In this document: in pieces, positions 20,301-27,920 of the stretch | How the letters are laid out: every line of letters starts with the position of its first letter | Position numbering within the stretch: the stretch's first letter is position 1 | Assembly (NCBI RefSeq): GCF_020193575.1 | Contig: NZ_JADYVD010000052.1 | Span: 1-53,578 of the forward strand | DNA from: Ensifer sp. IC4062 | GTDB taxonomy: Bacteria; Pseudomonadota; Alphaproteobacteria; Rhizobiales; Rhizobiaceae | Length of the DNA: 53,578 nucleotides | Reading direction: 5' to 3' | Program-made: the position numbers and the translations under genes | Notes under the pieces: model-generated | What the model was told of the DNA's origin: nothing | The model's input: the letters and a program-made list of their open reading frames with translations, nothing else | Databases searched by the model: none

Positions 20301-21113
20301 CTAGTGAGAAAGCGCGTCGTCGGTATTCGGCCGTGCCTTGAGAGCGTGCCTTTGATAGATCTTGGCCGCCGTCAGAAAAGCATAAACGGCTCCTGTCATA
20401 GCCTCGATGAAGCCCGGCAGACCGCAGCGCCAAAGGCCGTTGCGAAAATAGAGGCGCAAGAAATAAAGCAGTGGACCGAAGACGAGCTTGTAGGACCTGG
20501 GTGGCAGGCCCGCTTCAAACCGCTGATCGGCTTTCAGGCTTGAGTACTTGTTTTCCTTGAGGATCTGCTCGTCCATCACCAGCGGCCTGAAATGAAGAAG
20601 GCTGCCAGCGCGGGCGTTCTCGACCTTGCCGTCCGGTACAATGCCTTCATGCACCTTCTGGCTGAGATCGTATCGTCCCCTACCCCGGCGGATCAGGCGC
20701 AGGTTTCGCCTCTCACGCACCTTTACCGGCGTGTAGCCATAGCCGATCAGATAAGGTCGTCGCGCGACGCGCCAGCCCACCGTGTCCGCGGGAGCCTGGA
20801 GAAGGTCAGGCAAAAGCTTGCGCAGCGGCGCATCCAGCCGTTCGTCCGCGTCGATGTTAAAGCACCAAGGCTGGCTGCATTGCTCCAGTGCGAACTGTTT
20901 CTGTCCTGCATAGCCGCGCCACGGCTCATACATGAACCGGATTGGCCAGCCGTTGTCGATATAGGACTGCACCAGGGATGCCGTGCCGTCGGTGGAGCCC
21001 GAATCGACGATGACGATCTCGGCGCATTGATCGAGGCTTTCGATGCAATTGCCCAGGTAGCTCTCTTCATTGAGGCAGATGATGAAAGCGGAAAGGGGAA
21101 GCTTGGAGGTCAC
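20301..21113 (-). CDS. lpsC: LPS core glycosyltransferase LpsC (GT2 family)
   Basis: This 270-residue GT-A fold enzyme has S-A-F-I-I-C-L-N-E-E at the N-terminus, then I-V-D-S-G-S-T-D-G-T and the metal-binding N-I-D-A-D-E-R-L (DxD-type). This resembles the WaaE/KdtX type that adds a sugar to inner-core heptose or Kdo. A C-terminal amphipathic or hydrophobic stretch (FGPLLYFLRLYFRNG) may touch the membrane. The start is GTG at 21113. It follows lrp by 143 bases and is the first glycosyltransferase gene of the operon. The symbol follows S. meliloti gene order. Confidence 0.88.
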   Translation of the reverse strand: MTSKLPLSAFIICLNEESYLGNCIESLDQCAEIVIVDSGSTDGTASLVQSYIDNGWPIRFMYEPWRGYAGQKQFALEQCSQPWCFNIDADERLDAPLRKLLPDLLQAPADTVGWRVARRPYLIGYGYTPVKVRERRNLRLIRRGRGRYDLSQKVHEGIVPDGKVENARAGSLLHFRPLVMDEQILKENKYSSLKADQRFEAGLPPRSYKLVFGPLLYFLRLYFRNGLWRCGLPGFIEAMTGAVYAFLTAAKIYQRHALKARPNTDDALSH

Positions 21114-21256
21114 GCCGATGCCTTTTCAAGCTGTTTGCGAAATGAGCCGGCCCGGCCTACGCAACATTCCGGTACTTTCCCCGAGCGGGAGCGTGCTTTC
21201 ACGAGTAACTTTCCTACGGAGCCGCCGGCTGAACGCGGCGAACGCCTGCCGCGCGG

Positions 21257-21727
21257 CTAGATTTCGACCTGGCACGCGTCCTTCACCTGACGGATCGTCA
21301 GCATCGTGCGCACCGTATCGACATTGTCGGTTGCCGTTAGTTCCTCAATAACGAAATCCTGGAAGCTCGCAAGGTTCTCGGCTACGCACTGCAGCAGAAA
21401 ATCGGATTCGCCCGAGACCAGCCAAGCCTCGCGAACGAGCGGCCACGAGGCCGTGCGCGCGGCGAATGCTTTCAGGTTCGCATCCGATTGATGCTTGAGA
21501 CCGACCATGCAGAAGGCAACGAGATCGTAGCCGAGCGCCGAAGCGTTGAGCAGCGCGCGGTAGCCGCGAATGACGCCGGCTTCCTCCAGCTTGCGGACGC
21601 GACGCAGACAAGGGGGCGCCGAGATGCCCACTCGCTCGGCAAGCTCGACATTCGTCATGCGGCCGTTGCTCTGCAGTTCGCGCAGTATTTTCATATCGAT
21701 GGCGTCGAGCTCAACGCGTATGACCAT
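21257..21727 (-). CDS. Lrp/AsnC-family transcriptional regulator (lrp3-type)
   Basis: This 156-residue regulator has an N-terminal winged HTH (D-A-I-D-M-K-I-L-R-E-L-Q-S-N-G-R, then E-R-V-G-I-S-A-P-P-C-L-R-R-V) and a C-terminal RAM ligand-binding domain (about 75-150). A GGGGAAG site precedes the ATG. It is the first gene of the lrp-lpsC-lpsD-lpsE operon, the arrangement called lrp3-lpsCDE in S. meliloti, where LsrB (encoded nearby) activates it. Its own targets are not known from the sequence. Confidence 0.9.
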   Translation of the reverse strand: MVIRVELDAIDMKILRELQSNGRMTNVELAERVGISAPPCLRRVRKLEEAGVIRGYRALLNASALGYDLVAFCMVGLKHQSDANLKAFAARTASWPLVREAWLVSGESDFLLQCVAENLASFQDFVIEELTATDNVDTVRTMLTIRQVKDACQVEI

Positions 21728-22337
21728 TGCCTAGCTTCCCCTTTTTCATCGGCCTTGGCGAGGAGGCCTTATATGCCGCCAGCTGGATCGTCGACCGGAC
21801 CAGGCAGCTTCGCTGCAACTGCCCTGACGAACTTGCGCCAATCGCCGCCTTCAAACCTGCATGTGGACGATACCGCCGTCGCCACGAATGCGACAGGTCT
21901 GCCATTCCTGCAAGCGGCTAATTCCGTTTCGGTGAGTAGCATGCAATCAGGCGCTAAAACGAGAGCACGCACTGCCGCATGCACAAAAACCTTCGCATGG
22001 GCGTCTGTGAGAAAACCGAGCGAAAACAATCGTGGCTCCCAAAGGGCGGCCGTGTAGCCGACGCATCGGAGAGCTCCTCTGTAATGGAAGCAACGCAACA
22101 AAGCAGGTTGCTGTTGCGGCGGACGCGCGCACGGTGGGTCGGCCGAAGCCTTGAAAACGATGCAAAAATGCCCGATCTGGTGCCAAAACGCTGCCCATGC
22201 CCCAAGCACTTGTGTGTATCGGCGGCCGCACCCTTGAAAGTACGAGCGGTGAATACCTAAAGTAAGGCGATATTTTGCCAGTAACCACGGAACCGGATGA
22301 TGCTACCCCGGCTCTCCGGCCTATCAAGGACACGTTC
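21728..22337. other. Intergenic region between lrp and trxB
   Basis: About 610 bases without a supported gene. It lies between divergent lrp and trxB and should contain the promoter of the lps operon, where LsrB is expected to act. Short frames on both strands have no family signature. I saw no tRNA or clear terminator. Confidence 0.55.
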
Positions 22338-23312
22338 ATGACCGCCCGCCATACCAAAGTGCTGATCATCGGCTCCGGCCCTGCTGGCTATACTGCGGCG
22401 ATCTATACGGCACGTGCCATGCTTTCGCCGGTGCTGATTGCGGGCATGGAACAGGGCGGCCAATTGATGATCACCACAGACGTGGAGAACTATCCCGGCT
22501 ATGCCGATCCAGTCCAGGGCCCTTGGATGATGGAACAGATGCTGAAGCAGGCGACGCATGTCGGCGCGGAAATCGTCAACGACCTTGTCACCGATGTCGA
22601 CCTTTCCGTCCGTCCCTTCCGCATCAAGACCGATAGCGGCAACGACTGGACGACGGACGCATTGATCATCGCCACCGGCGCCAAGGCGAAGTGGCTCGGC
22701 ATCGAAACGGAACCGACCTTCATGGGCTTCGGTGTTTCCGCATGCGCCACCTGTGATGGTTTCTTCTATCGGAACAAGGATGTCATCGTCGTCGGCGGCG
22801 GCAATTCCGCCGTGGAAGAAGCGCTTTACCTTTCGAACCTGGCAAAGACAGTAACCGTCGTTCACCGCCGTGATTCGTTCCGGGCGGAAAAGATCCTTCA
22901 GGAGCGTCTTTTCGCCAAGCCGAACGTGAAGGTCATCTGGGACCACGAGGTCATCGAATATCTCGGCACGCCTGCAAAGCCGCCGATGCCCGCTTCGGTC
23001 AACGGCGTGAAGCTTCGCAACACCAAGACCGGCGAAACCACGGACATGGTGACCGATGGTATTTTCGTCGCAATTGGCCACGCACCGGCGGTAGAGTTGT
23101 TCAAGGGCAAGCTTCGCCAGAAGCCGAACGGCTATCTCTGGACCGCACCGGATTCGACGGCGACCGATGTCGCTGGCGTGTTTGCTGCCGGCGATGTCAC
23201 CGACGACGTCTATCGCCAGGCCGTCACGGCCGCTGGCATGGGCTGCATGGCGGCGCTGGAGGCGGAGAAATATCTGGCGGGTCATATGCCCGTCGCAATT
23301 GCAGCCGAATAG
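22338..23312 (+). CDS. trxB: Thioredoxin-disulfide reductase
   Basis: TrxB transfers electrons from NADPH via FAD and a redox-active disulfide to thioredoxin in the cytosol. The 324-residue protein has the FAD motif G-S-G-P-A-G-Y-T-A-A near residue 13, the active-site CATC within S-A-C-A-T-C-D-G-F-F, the NADPH motif G-G-G-N-S-A-V-E-E-A with HRRDSFRAE, and the final A-G-D-V-T-D FAD contact. The ATG at 22338 has AAGGA 7 bases upstream; the longer frame adds 21 unconserved residues. trxB upstream of the redox-sensing regulator lsrB is the S. meliloti order. Confidence 0.95.
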   Translation: MTARHTKVLIIGSGPAGYTAAIYTARAMLSPVLIAGMEQGGQLMITTDVENYPGYADPVQGPWMMEQMLKQATHVGAEIVNDLVTDVDLSVRPFRIKTDSGNDWTTDALIIATGAKAKWLGIETEPTFMGFGVSACATCDGFFYRNKDVIVVGGGNSAVEEALYLSNLAKTVTVVHRRDSFRAEKILQERLFAKPNVKVIWDHEVIEYLGTPAKPPMPASVNGVKLRNTKTGETTDMVTDGIFVAIGHAPAVELFKGKLRQKPNGYLWTAPDSTATDVAGVFAAGDVTDDVYRQAVTAAGMGCMAALEAEKYLAGHMPVAIAAE

Positions 23313-23419
23313 AAGCTGCGAATCGGGGCGTGCGCCGTGAGGCGCCGCGTCTCGCGTGGGAACAGATGCATCAGCCGCAACCGGAGGACGATTACACAGT
23401 TCCCCGGTAGTGGTCGTTT

Positions 23420-24328
23420 ATGGGGGCATTCATGTCGTTAGACTGGGATAAACTGCGCATATTTCATGCGGCGGCCGAGGCAGGCTCGTTCACGCACGCG
23501 GCAGACAAACTCCATCTTTCGCAATCGGCAATCAGCCGTCAGGTCAGTTCGCTCGAACAGGACGTCGGCATCAAGCTGTTTCATCGCCATGCCCGGGGCC
23601 TGATCCTCACCGAACAGGGCGAGATTCTCTACCGCACCGCGCATGAGGTGCTGATGAAGCTCGAGAGCGTGAAGGTGCAACTGACCGAGACGACCGACAA
23701 ACCCACCGGCAAGCTGCGCATCACCACGACGGTCGGCCTCGGCCAGGGCTGGTTGACCGATAAGGTACAGGAATTCATGTCGCTGCACCCCGACGTGCAG
23801 GTCCAGCTGATCCTCGACAATGAAGAGCTCGACGTGAACATGCGGCACGCCGATTGCGCGATCCGGCTGCGCCAGCCGCAGCAGTCGGATCTGATCCAAC
23901 GCAAGCTTTTCACGGTGCACATGCATGTGTATGCCGCGCCCTCCTACATCAACAAATACGGTGAGCCCCAGTCCGTCGAGGACCTGGACAATCATCGGAT
24001 CATCACGTTCGGTGAGCCGGCGCCAAACTACCTGCTCGATGTGAACTGGCTGGAGATCGCCGGACGCGATCATGACAGTCCGCGTATCTCGCACCTGCAG
24101 ATCAACAGCCAGACGTCAATCAAGCGCGCCTGCCTGCTCGGAATCGGCATTGCCATGCTTCCGGATTACATCGTCGGCCGCGACCCGGGGCTGATCCAGC
24201 TTCCGATCAGCGCGGACATCCCCTCGTTCGACACCTATTTCTGCTATCCGGACGAAATGAAGAACGCAGCGAAGCTTAAAGTCTTCCGTGACTATATCGT
24301 TGCCAAGGCGCGCAACTGGAATTTTTGA
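23420..24328 (+). CDS. lsrB: LysR-family regulator LsrB
   Basis: The 302-residue regulator has the N-terminal HTH D-W-D-K-L-R-I-F-H-A-A-A-E-A-G-S-F-T and S-Q-S-A-I-S-R-Q-V-S-S-L-E (about 8-50), then an effector-binding domain. In S. meliloti LsrB is known to control LPS synthesis genes (lrp3-lpsCDE), oxidative stress responses and symbiosis, sensing redox state through cysteines. Candidate cysteines here are in H-A-D-C-A-I-R-L, K-R-A-C-L-L-G and Y-F-C-Y-P-D. An in-frame ATG at 23432 with GGGGG 6 bases upstream is a good alternative start; 23420 gives the reported 302-residue length. The two AbcR sRNA genes follow. Confidence 0.9.
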   Translation: MGAFMSLDWDKLRIFHAAAEAGSFTHAADKLHLSQSAISRQVSSLEQDVGIKLFHRHARGLILTEQGEILYRTAHEVLMKLESVKVQLTETTDKPTGKLRITTTVGLGQGWLTDKVQEFMSLHPDVQVQLILDNEELDVNMRHADCAIRLRQPQQSDLIQRKLFTVHMHVYAAPSYINKYGEPQSVEDLDNHRIITFGEPAPNYLLDVNWLEIAGRDHDSPRISHLQINSQTSIKRACLLGIGIAMLPDYIVGRDPGLIQLPISADIPSFDTYFCYPDEMKNAAKLKVFRDYIVAKARNWNF

Positions 24329-24499
24329 CGCCTACCTCAATTGCTTGAATTCTGAGCAATTGCTCACTGTTGTCGTAAGTCGCTGTTTAAAAAAGATATA
24401 TCTTAACGCGGAACAAGGATTCCGTAGCTCAGAAACATTGTTCGCCGCAAAAATGTGCAGGGATGCGCGCACGACATGGCTGTCATGCATATTAAATGA

Positions 24500-24528
24500 T
24501 TGCTGCGCGCCCAAAAAAACAGCATACC
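24500..24528 (+). promoter_or_regulatory. Putative promoter of the first AbcR sRNA
   Basis: TTGCTG (24500-24505) and CATACC (24523-24528) are separated by 17 bases, placing a start near 24536, at the beginning of the conserved RNA sequence. The match to the rhizobial CTTGAC-N17-CTATAT pattern is moderate. Confidence 0.45.
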
Positions 24529-24535
24529 ACACCCA

Positions 24536-24655
24536 GCTGATGCATCTTTGGTGGCTTCTCCTCCCAGTGCCACCGCAGCAGCTGTTCCCCTCTGGAGGTT
24601 CTTATTACCTTCACAACTACAAGGGCCCAAGTTTTCTTGCGGCCCTCTTTTTTTG
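24536..24655 (+). ncRNA. AbcR-family trans-acting small RNA (first copy, probably AbcR2)
   Basis: This is the first of two tandem homologous sequences. It begins GCTGATGCATCT, contains the unpaired anti-Shine-Dalgarno block TTCTCCTCCCA and a second pyrimidine-rich block GTTCCCCTCTGG, and ends in the terminator AGGGCC...GGCCCT followed by seven or more T (24622-24656). AbcR1/AbcR2 of Rhizobiales are Hfq-dependent RNAs that base-pair with the ribosome-binding sites of ABC-transporter and other nutrient-uptake mRNAs. In S. meliloti they lie downstream of lsrB, as here. Which copy is AbcR1 and which AbcR2 is inferred from order only. Confidence 0.88.
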
Positions 24656-24704
24656 TCCGCTATCTACTCACAGCCGTCAGTTGAGGAAAACGCGGGGCGA
24701 TCTA

Positions 24705-24733
24705 TTGAAAGCCGCGATTGCCATCCCCATATA
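24705..24733 (+). promoter_or_regulatory. Putative promoter of the second AbcR sRNA
   Basis: TTGAAA (24705-24710) and CATATA (24728-24733) with a 17-base spacer fit the S. meliloti sigma-70 pattern. They place transcription start near 24741, where homology with the first sRNA begins. So each copy appears to have its own promoter. Confidence 0.55.
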
Positions 24734-24740
24734 TCTTTTG

Positions 24741-24855
24741 GCTGATGCATCTGGCGGCATTCTCCTCCCAGCCGCCGCAGCAGCTGTTCCCCTCTGGAGG
24801 TTTGAAACCTTCACAACTGTCAGGGCCCAAGTTTTCTTGTGGCCCTCTTTTTTTG
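24741..24855 (+). ncRNA. AbcR-family trans-acting small RNA (second copy, probably AbcR1)
   Basis: This copy repeats the first over its whole length: GCTGATGCATCT, then a 5' stem (GGCGGC...GCCGCC) around TTCTCCTCCCA, then GCAGCAGCTGTTCCCCTCTG, and a GGAGGTTTGAAACCTTCACAAC segment. It ends in the terminator AGGGCC/GGCCCT with TTTTTTT. In this copy the 5' hairpin is more stable than in the first copy (GTGGC/GCCAC), and the mid-region forms the extra stem GGTTTGAAACC, so the two may be turned over or used differently. Confidence 0.88.
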
Positions 24856-24910
24856 TCGTGAAACAGCTGATTTCGGATCATCCCTGGAAATCACGGGTAT
24901 GTGACTTGTA

Positions 24911-24937
24911 TATCGAATTTGAACGATACATATATCG
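24911..24937 (+). promoter_or_regulatory. Triple half-site operator candidate before arsR
   Basis: TATCG (24911-24915), CGATA (24924-24928) and TATCG (24933-24937) form two overlapping inverted repeats (8- and 4-base spacers) in the 26-52 bases before the arsR start. This is a plausible autoregulatory site for the ArsR-family repressor. Confidence 0.45.
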
Positions 24938-24962
24938 ATACAACTAGGTACGGCGATTTACA

Positions 24963-25253
24963 ATGGACAAAGACGAAATCCTGAAGGCGCTGGCGCATCC
25001 GGCACGTATGGACATCCTCACCTGGCTGAAGGAGCCAGAGGTGCATTTTTCCGGCCAAGAGCATCCTTTCGAGATGGGGGTGTGCGCCGGGCAGTTCGAA
25101 CGTTGCGGACTGTCGCAATCTACTGTGTCGTCTCACCTGGCCGTGCTGCAGCGTGCCGGTTTGGTGACGACCCGCCGTGTTGGCCAATGGGTCTTTTACA
25201 AGCGCAACGAAGAAACGATTGCCGAGTTCCTGAAGGCTATCGGCAATCTTTGA
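24963..25253 (+). CDS. ArsR-family transcriptional repressor
   Basis: The 96-residue winged-helix repressor has L-K-A-L-A-H-P-A-R-M-D-I-L near the start and the recognition helix L-S-Q-S-T-V-S-S-H-L-A-V-L-Q-R-A-G-L. The classical arsenic or metal motif ELCVCDL is absent. Two cysteines lie in M-G-V-C-A-G-Q-F-E-R-C-G just before the recognition helix, so thiol or electrophile sensing is possible. It is 47 bases upstream of an old yellow enzyme gene in the same direction and probably represses that gene and itself. In S. meliloti the gene after AbcR1/2 is also an arsR. Confidence 0.88.
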   Translation: MDKDEILKALAHPARMDILTWLKEPEVHFSGQEHPFEMGVCAGQFERCGLSQSTVSSHLAVLQRAGLVTTRRVGQWVFYKRNEETIAEFLKAIGNL

Positions 25254-25300
25254 CGCCATTCTTCCTCCCCAACTCTCAACCGAAACGGAAAGGACACTTT

Positions 25301-26422
25301 ATGGCTTCTCTTTTCGACCCGATTACGATCGGCGACATCACGCTCAACAACCGGGTCGTGATGGCTCCGCTCACACGCAATCGCTCGCCGAAGGCGGTCC
25401 CCAACACGCTGAACGCCACCTACTACGAGCAGCGCGCTTCCGCCGGCTTGCTCATTACGGAAGCGACGGCGATCACGCAGCAGGGGCAAGGCTATGCGGA
25501 CGTTCCGGGCCTCTATACGCCCGAGGCACTTGAAGGATGGAGCAAGGTGACGGATGCCGTTCACAAGGCTGGCGGCAAGATCGTGGTCCAGATGTGGCAT
25601 GTCGGCCGCATCTCGCACACCTCTCTCCAGCCAAATGGCGGTCAACCCGTGGCTCCGTCGCCGATCCGGGCAAAGTCGAAGACCTATCTTGTCAACGCAG
25701 ACGGAACCGGTGGCTTCGCCGAAACATCCGAACCGCGCGCGCTTGAACTGTCAGAAATTGCCGGCATCATCGAAGACTACCGCAAGGCCGCCCGCGCCGC
25801 GATCGATGTCGGGTTCGACGGTGTCGAAATTCACGCCGCCAACGGTTATCTTATCGACCAGTTCCTTCGCTCCAGTTCCAACACGCGCACCGACGCCTAT
25901 GGCGGCTCGGTCGAGAATCGCGCGCGCTTTCTCTTCGAGGTCGTTGACGTGATCACGAAGGAGATCGGCGCGGGGCGCGTCGGCATCCGTATTTCGCCGG
26001 TCACTCCGTCGAATGATGCCTTTGACCCGGAGCCGCAGGCGCTCTTCACTTACGTGGTGGAAAAGCTCGCTCGTTATCCGCTTGCCTATGTTCACGTCGT
26101 CGAAGGTGCAACCGGCGGGGCGCGCGATCACCAGCAGGGCGATCGCCCCTTCGACTATGCCAGCCTCCGCGCTGCCTACACCGCGGCCGGCGGCAAGGCT
26201 GCCTGGATGGCGAACAACGGATACGACGGCGACCTCGCTGTCAGAACCGTCGAAAGCGGTGAGGCCGATTTGGTCGCTTTCGGCAAGCCTTTCATTGCCA
26301 ACCCGGATCTCGTCCGCCGGCTGAAAGATGGCGCGCCGCTCAATGCGCCCGACCAGGCAACCTTCTACGGCGGTGGCGCCAAGGGATACACCGACTATCC
26401 GTTGCTTGAGCAGGTGGCTTGA
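25301..26422 (+). CDS. Old yellow enzyme family alkene reductase (NemA-like)
   Basis: This FMN-dependent, NAD(P)H-using ene-reductase has 373 residues in a TIM barrel. Family motifs are V-V-M-A-P-L-T-R-N-R, Q-M-W-H-V-G-R-I-S-H-T, the catalytic or substrate-binding pair H-A-A-N-G-Y-L-I-D-Q-F-L (H and N), Y-G-G-S-V-E-N-R-A-R-F and the C-terminal V-A-F-G-K-P-F-I-A-N-P-D-L. Such enzymes reduce reactive electrophiles (enals, N-ethylmaleimide, nitro esters). The ATG at 25301 has GGAAAGGA 6 bases upstream; the longer upstream frame overlaps arsR and is artefactual. It forms an operon with the ArsR repressor and ends at a GC-rich terminator. Confidence 0.92.
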   Translation: MASLFDPITIGDITLNNRVVMAPLTRNRSPKAVPNTLNATYYEQRASAGLLITEATAITQQGQGYADVPGLYTPEALEGWSKVTDAVHKAGGKIVVQMWHVGRISHTSLQPNGGQPVAPSPIRAKSKTYLVNADGTGGFAETSEPRALELSEIAGIIEDYRKAARAAIDVGFDGVEIHAANGYLIDQFLRSSSNTRTDAYGGSVENRARFLFEVVDVITKEIGAGRVGIRISPVTPSNDAFDPEPQALFTYVVEKLARYPLAYVHVVEGATGGARDHQQGDRPFDYASLRAAYTAAGGKAAWMANNGYDGDLAVRTVESGEADLVAFGKPFIANPDLVRRLKDGAPLNAPDQATFYGGGAKGYTDYPLLEQVA

Positions 26423-26441
26423 AACCTAAACCCGGACAAGG

Positions 26442-26466
26442 GGGCCCCGTGACGCGGGGCCCTTTC
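26442..26466 (+). terminator. Terminator after the old yellow enzyme gene
   Basis: GGGCCCCG (26442-26449) pairs with CGGGGCCC (26455-26462) around TGACG, followed by TTTCG. An 8-bp GC stem with a short T tract. Confidence 0.75.
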
Positions 26467-26493
26467 GTGTAACGATATGCCCGTACTGTCCTG

Positions 26494-27288
26494 ATGTTTG
26501 CTTCGTGGATTAAGAAATGGTCGCTCGTGCCAGATGGCGAGGCGATCACCACCCGTTCGAGTCAGCTGCTGCCGGTACGCTGGCGCGGCCTGCCGGCAAT
26601 GCTCAAGGTTGCGCGGGAAGCGGAGGAAAAATTCGGCGGACGGCTCATGCAATGGTGGGATGGTCATGGCGCGGCACGGGTCTATGCCGAGGAAGGTGAC
26701 GCAATCCTCCTTGAACGCGCGGAAAGTCGGCGGTCCCTTTTCCACATGGCCATGACCGGTGGCGATGATGCTGCAACCCGTGCCATTTGCCGGACGATCG
26801 CCGCGCTGCATGCTCCACGCTCAACACCGCTTCCGGAACTCGTCCCGCTCGAGCGATGGTTCGAGGCGCTGGAGCCGACGGCACGTGCCGAGGGCGGTCT
26901 GTTCGAGATCTGCGCTGGCGCAGCGAGGGTGCTTTTCACTGATCCTCATCCGCCGAGCGTGCTGCACGGCGACATTCACCATGGGAACATTCTCGATTTT
27001 GGCGAACGCGGCTGGCTCGCGATCGATCCGAAACGCCTCCACGGCGAGCGTGGCTTTGACTACGCCAACCTTTTTTGTAATCCAGAGTTACCGATCGTCA
27101 CCGCTCCCGGCCGATTGGAGAGACAACTCGTTGTCGTAGCGGATGAGGCACCGCTCGACCCGCGGCGGGTTCTTCAGTGGGTTCTCGCCTATGCCGGCCT
27201 ATCGGCCGCCTGGTTTCTTCATGGCGGCGAACGTGCCGAACGCCCGCTTGCGATGGCGGAGATTGCAGCGGCCGCACTGAACCGTTAA
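26494..27288 (+). CDS. Aminoglycoside 6-O-phosphotransferase-like kinase (APH(6) family)
   Basis: The 264-residue kinase has the catalytic Brenner motif V-L-H-G-D-I-H-H-G-N-I-L followed by W-L-A-I-D-P-K (Mg-binding Asp), as in streptomycin 6-kinases and hydroxyurea phosphotransferases. The N-terminal lobe contains the ATP-binding strand A-M-L-K-V-A. Chromosomal copies in soil bacteria often act on unknown substrates, so a resistance phenotype is not claimed. It is followed 49 bases later by a GNAT acetyltransferase gene in the same direction. Confidence 0.85.
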   Translation: MFASWIKKWSLVPDGEAITTRSSQLLPVRWRGLPAMLKVAREAEEKFGGRLMQWWDGHGAARVYAEEGDAILLERAESRRSLFHMAMTGGDDAATRAICRTIAALHAPRSTPLPELVPLERWFEALEPTARAEGGLFEICAGAARVLFTDPHPPSVLHGDIHHGNILDFGERGWLAIDPKRLHGERGFDYANLFCNPELPIVTAPGRLERQLVVVADEAPLDPRRVLQWVLAYAGLSAAWFLHGGERAERPLAMAEIAAAALNR

Positions 27289-27337
27289 TGCTCACGGCAT
27301 TCTCGATGGCTGATCGAGAACCGTCAGGGAGAACGAG

Positions 27338-27847
27338 ATGCACATTAGGGAGGCGGCCGACGGCGATCTCGCGGCTATTCGCGACATATACAACGATGCG
27401 GTGGCGAACACGACAGCGATCTGGAACGAAACGCTCGTGGATGTCGCCAATCGTGCCGCATGGCTCAAGGCGCGAAAATCGGCCGGTTTTCCTGTGCTCG
27501 TTGCCGTCTCCGACGCGGCCGAAGTCATCGGCTATGCCTCCTTCGGCGAATGGCGCGCCTTCGACGGCTATCGCCACACTGTCGAGCATTCAGTTTATGT
27601 GCGCAGCGACCGGCGCGGGGGCGGCATCGGTCGGGCGTTGATGGTCGCGCTCATCGAGCGCGCCGAGGCACTTGGCAAGCATGTGATGGTCGCCGGGATC
27701 GAATCGAGCAACCTCCCTTCGATCCGTTTGCACAAGCGGCTGGGGTTCGAGCAAACCGGCCATATGAAGGAAGTCGGAGCGAAATTTGGCCGCTGGCTTG
27801 ATCTGACCTTCATGCAACTAACCCTGCGCACCGGTTCTCCGACCTGA
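27338..27847 (+). CDS. GNAT N-acetyltransferase, phosphinothricin acetyltransferase type
   Basis: The 169-residue protein starts M-H-I-R-E-A-A-D-G-D-L and has the PAT/MddA features: Y-N-D-A-V-A-N-T-T-A-I-W-N-E, E-H-S-V-Y-V with the Glu/His positions, the acetyl-CoA loop R-R-G-G-G-I-G-R-A-L-M, and L-H-K-R-L-G-F near the end. Related enzymes acetylate phosphinothricin, methionine sulfoximine or methionine sulfone. AGGGAG lies 7 bases before the ATG. It is probably co-transcribed with the upstream kinase gene. Confidence 0.88.
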   Translation: MHIREAADGDLAAIRDIYNDAVANTTAIWNETLVDVANRAAWLKARKSAGFPVLVAVSDAAEVIGYASFGEWRAFDGYRHTVEHSVYVRSDRRGGGIGRALMVALIERAEALGKHVMVAGIESSNLPSIRLHKRLGFEQTGHMKEVGAKFGRWLDLTFMQLTLRTGSPT

Positions 27848-27920
27848 GATCATCTTCGCCTGTTTTTCGTTGCCGGCGAAGATGCTATGTATGCTCACTC
27901 GTTCGTCACTGAGGAGCCGC

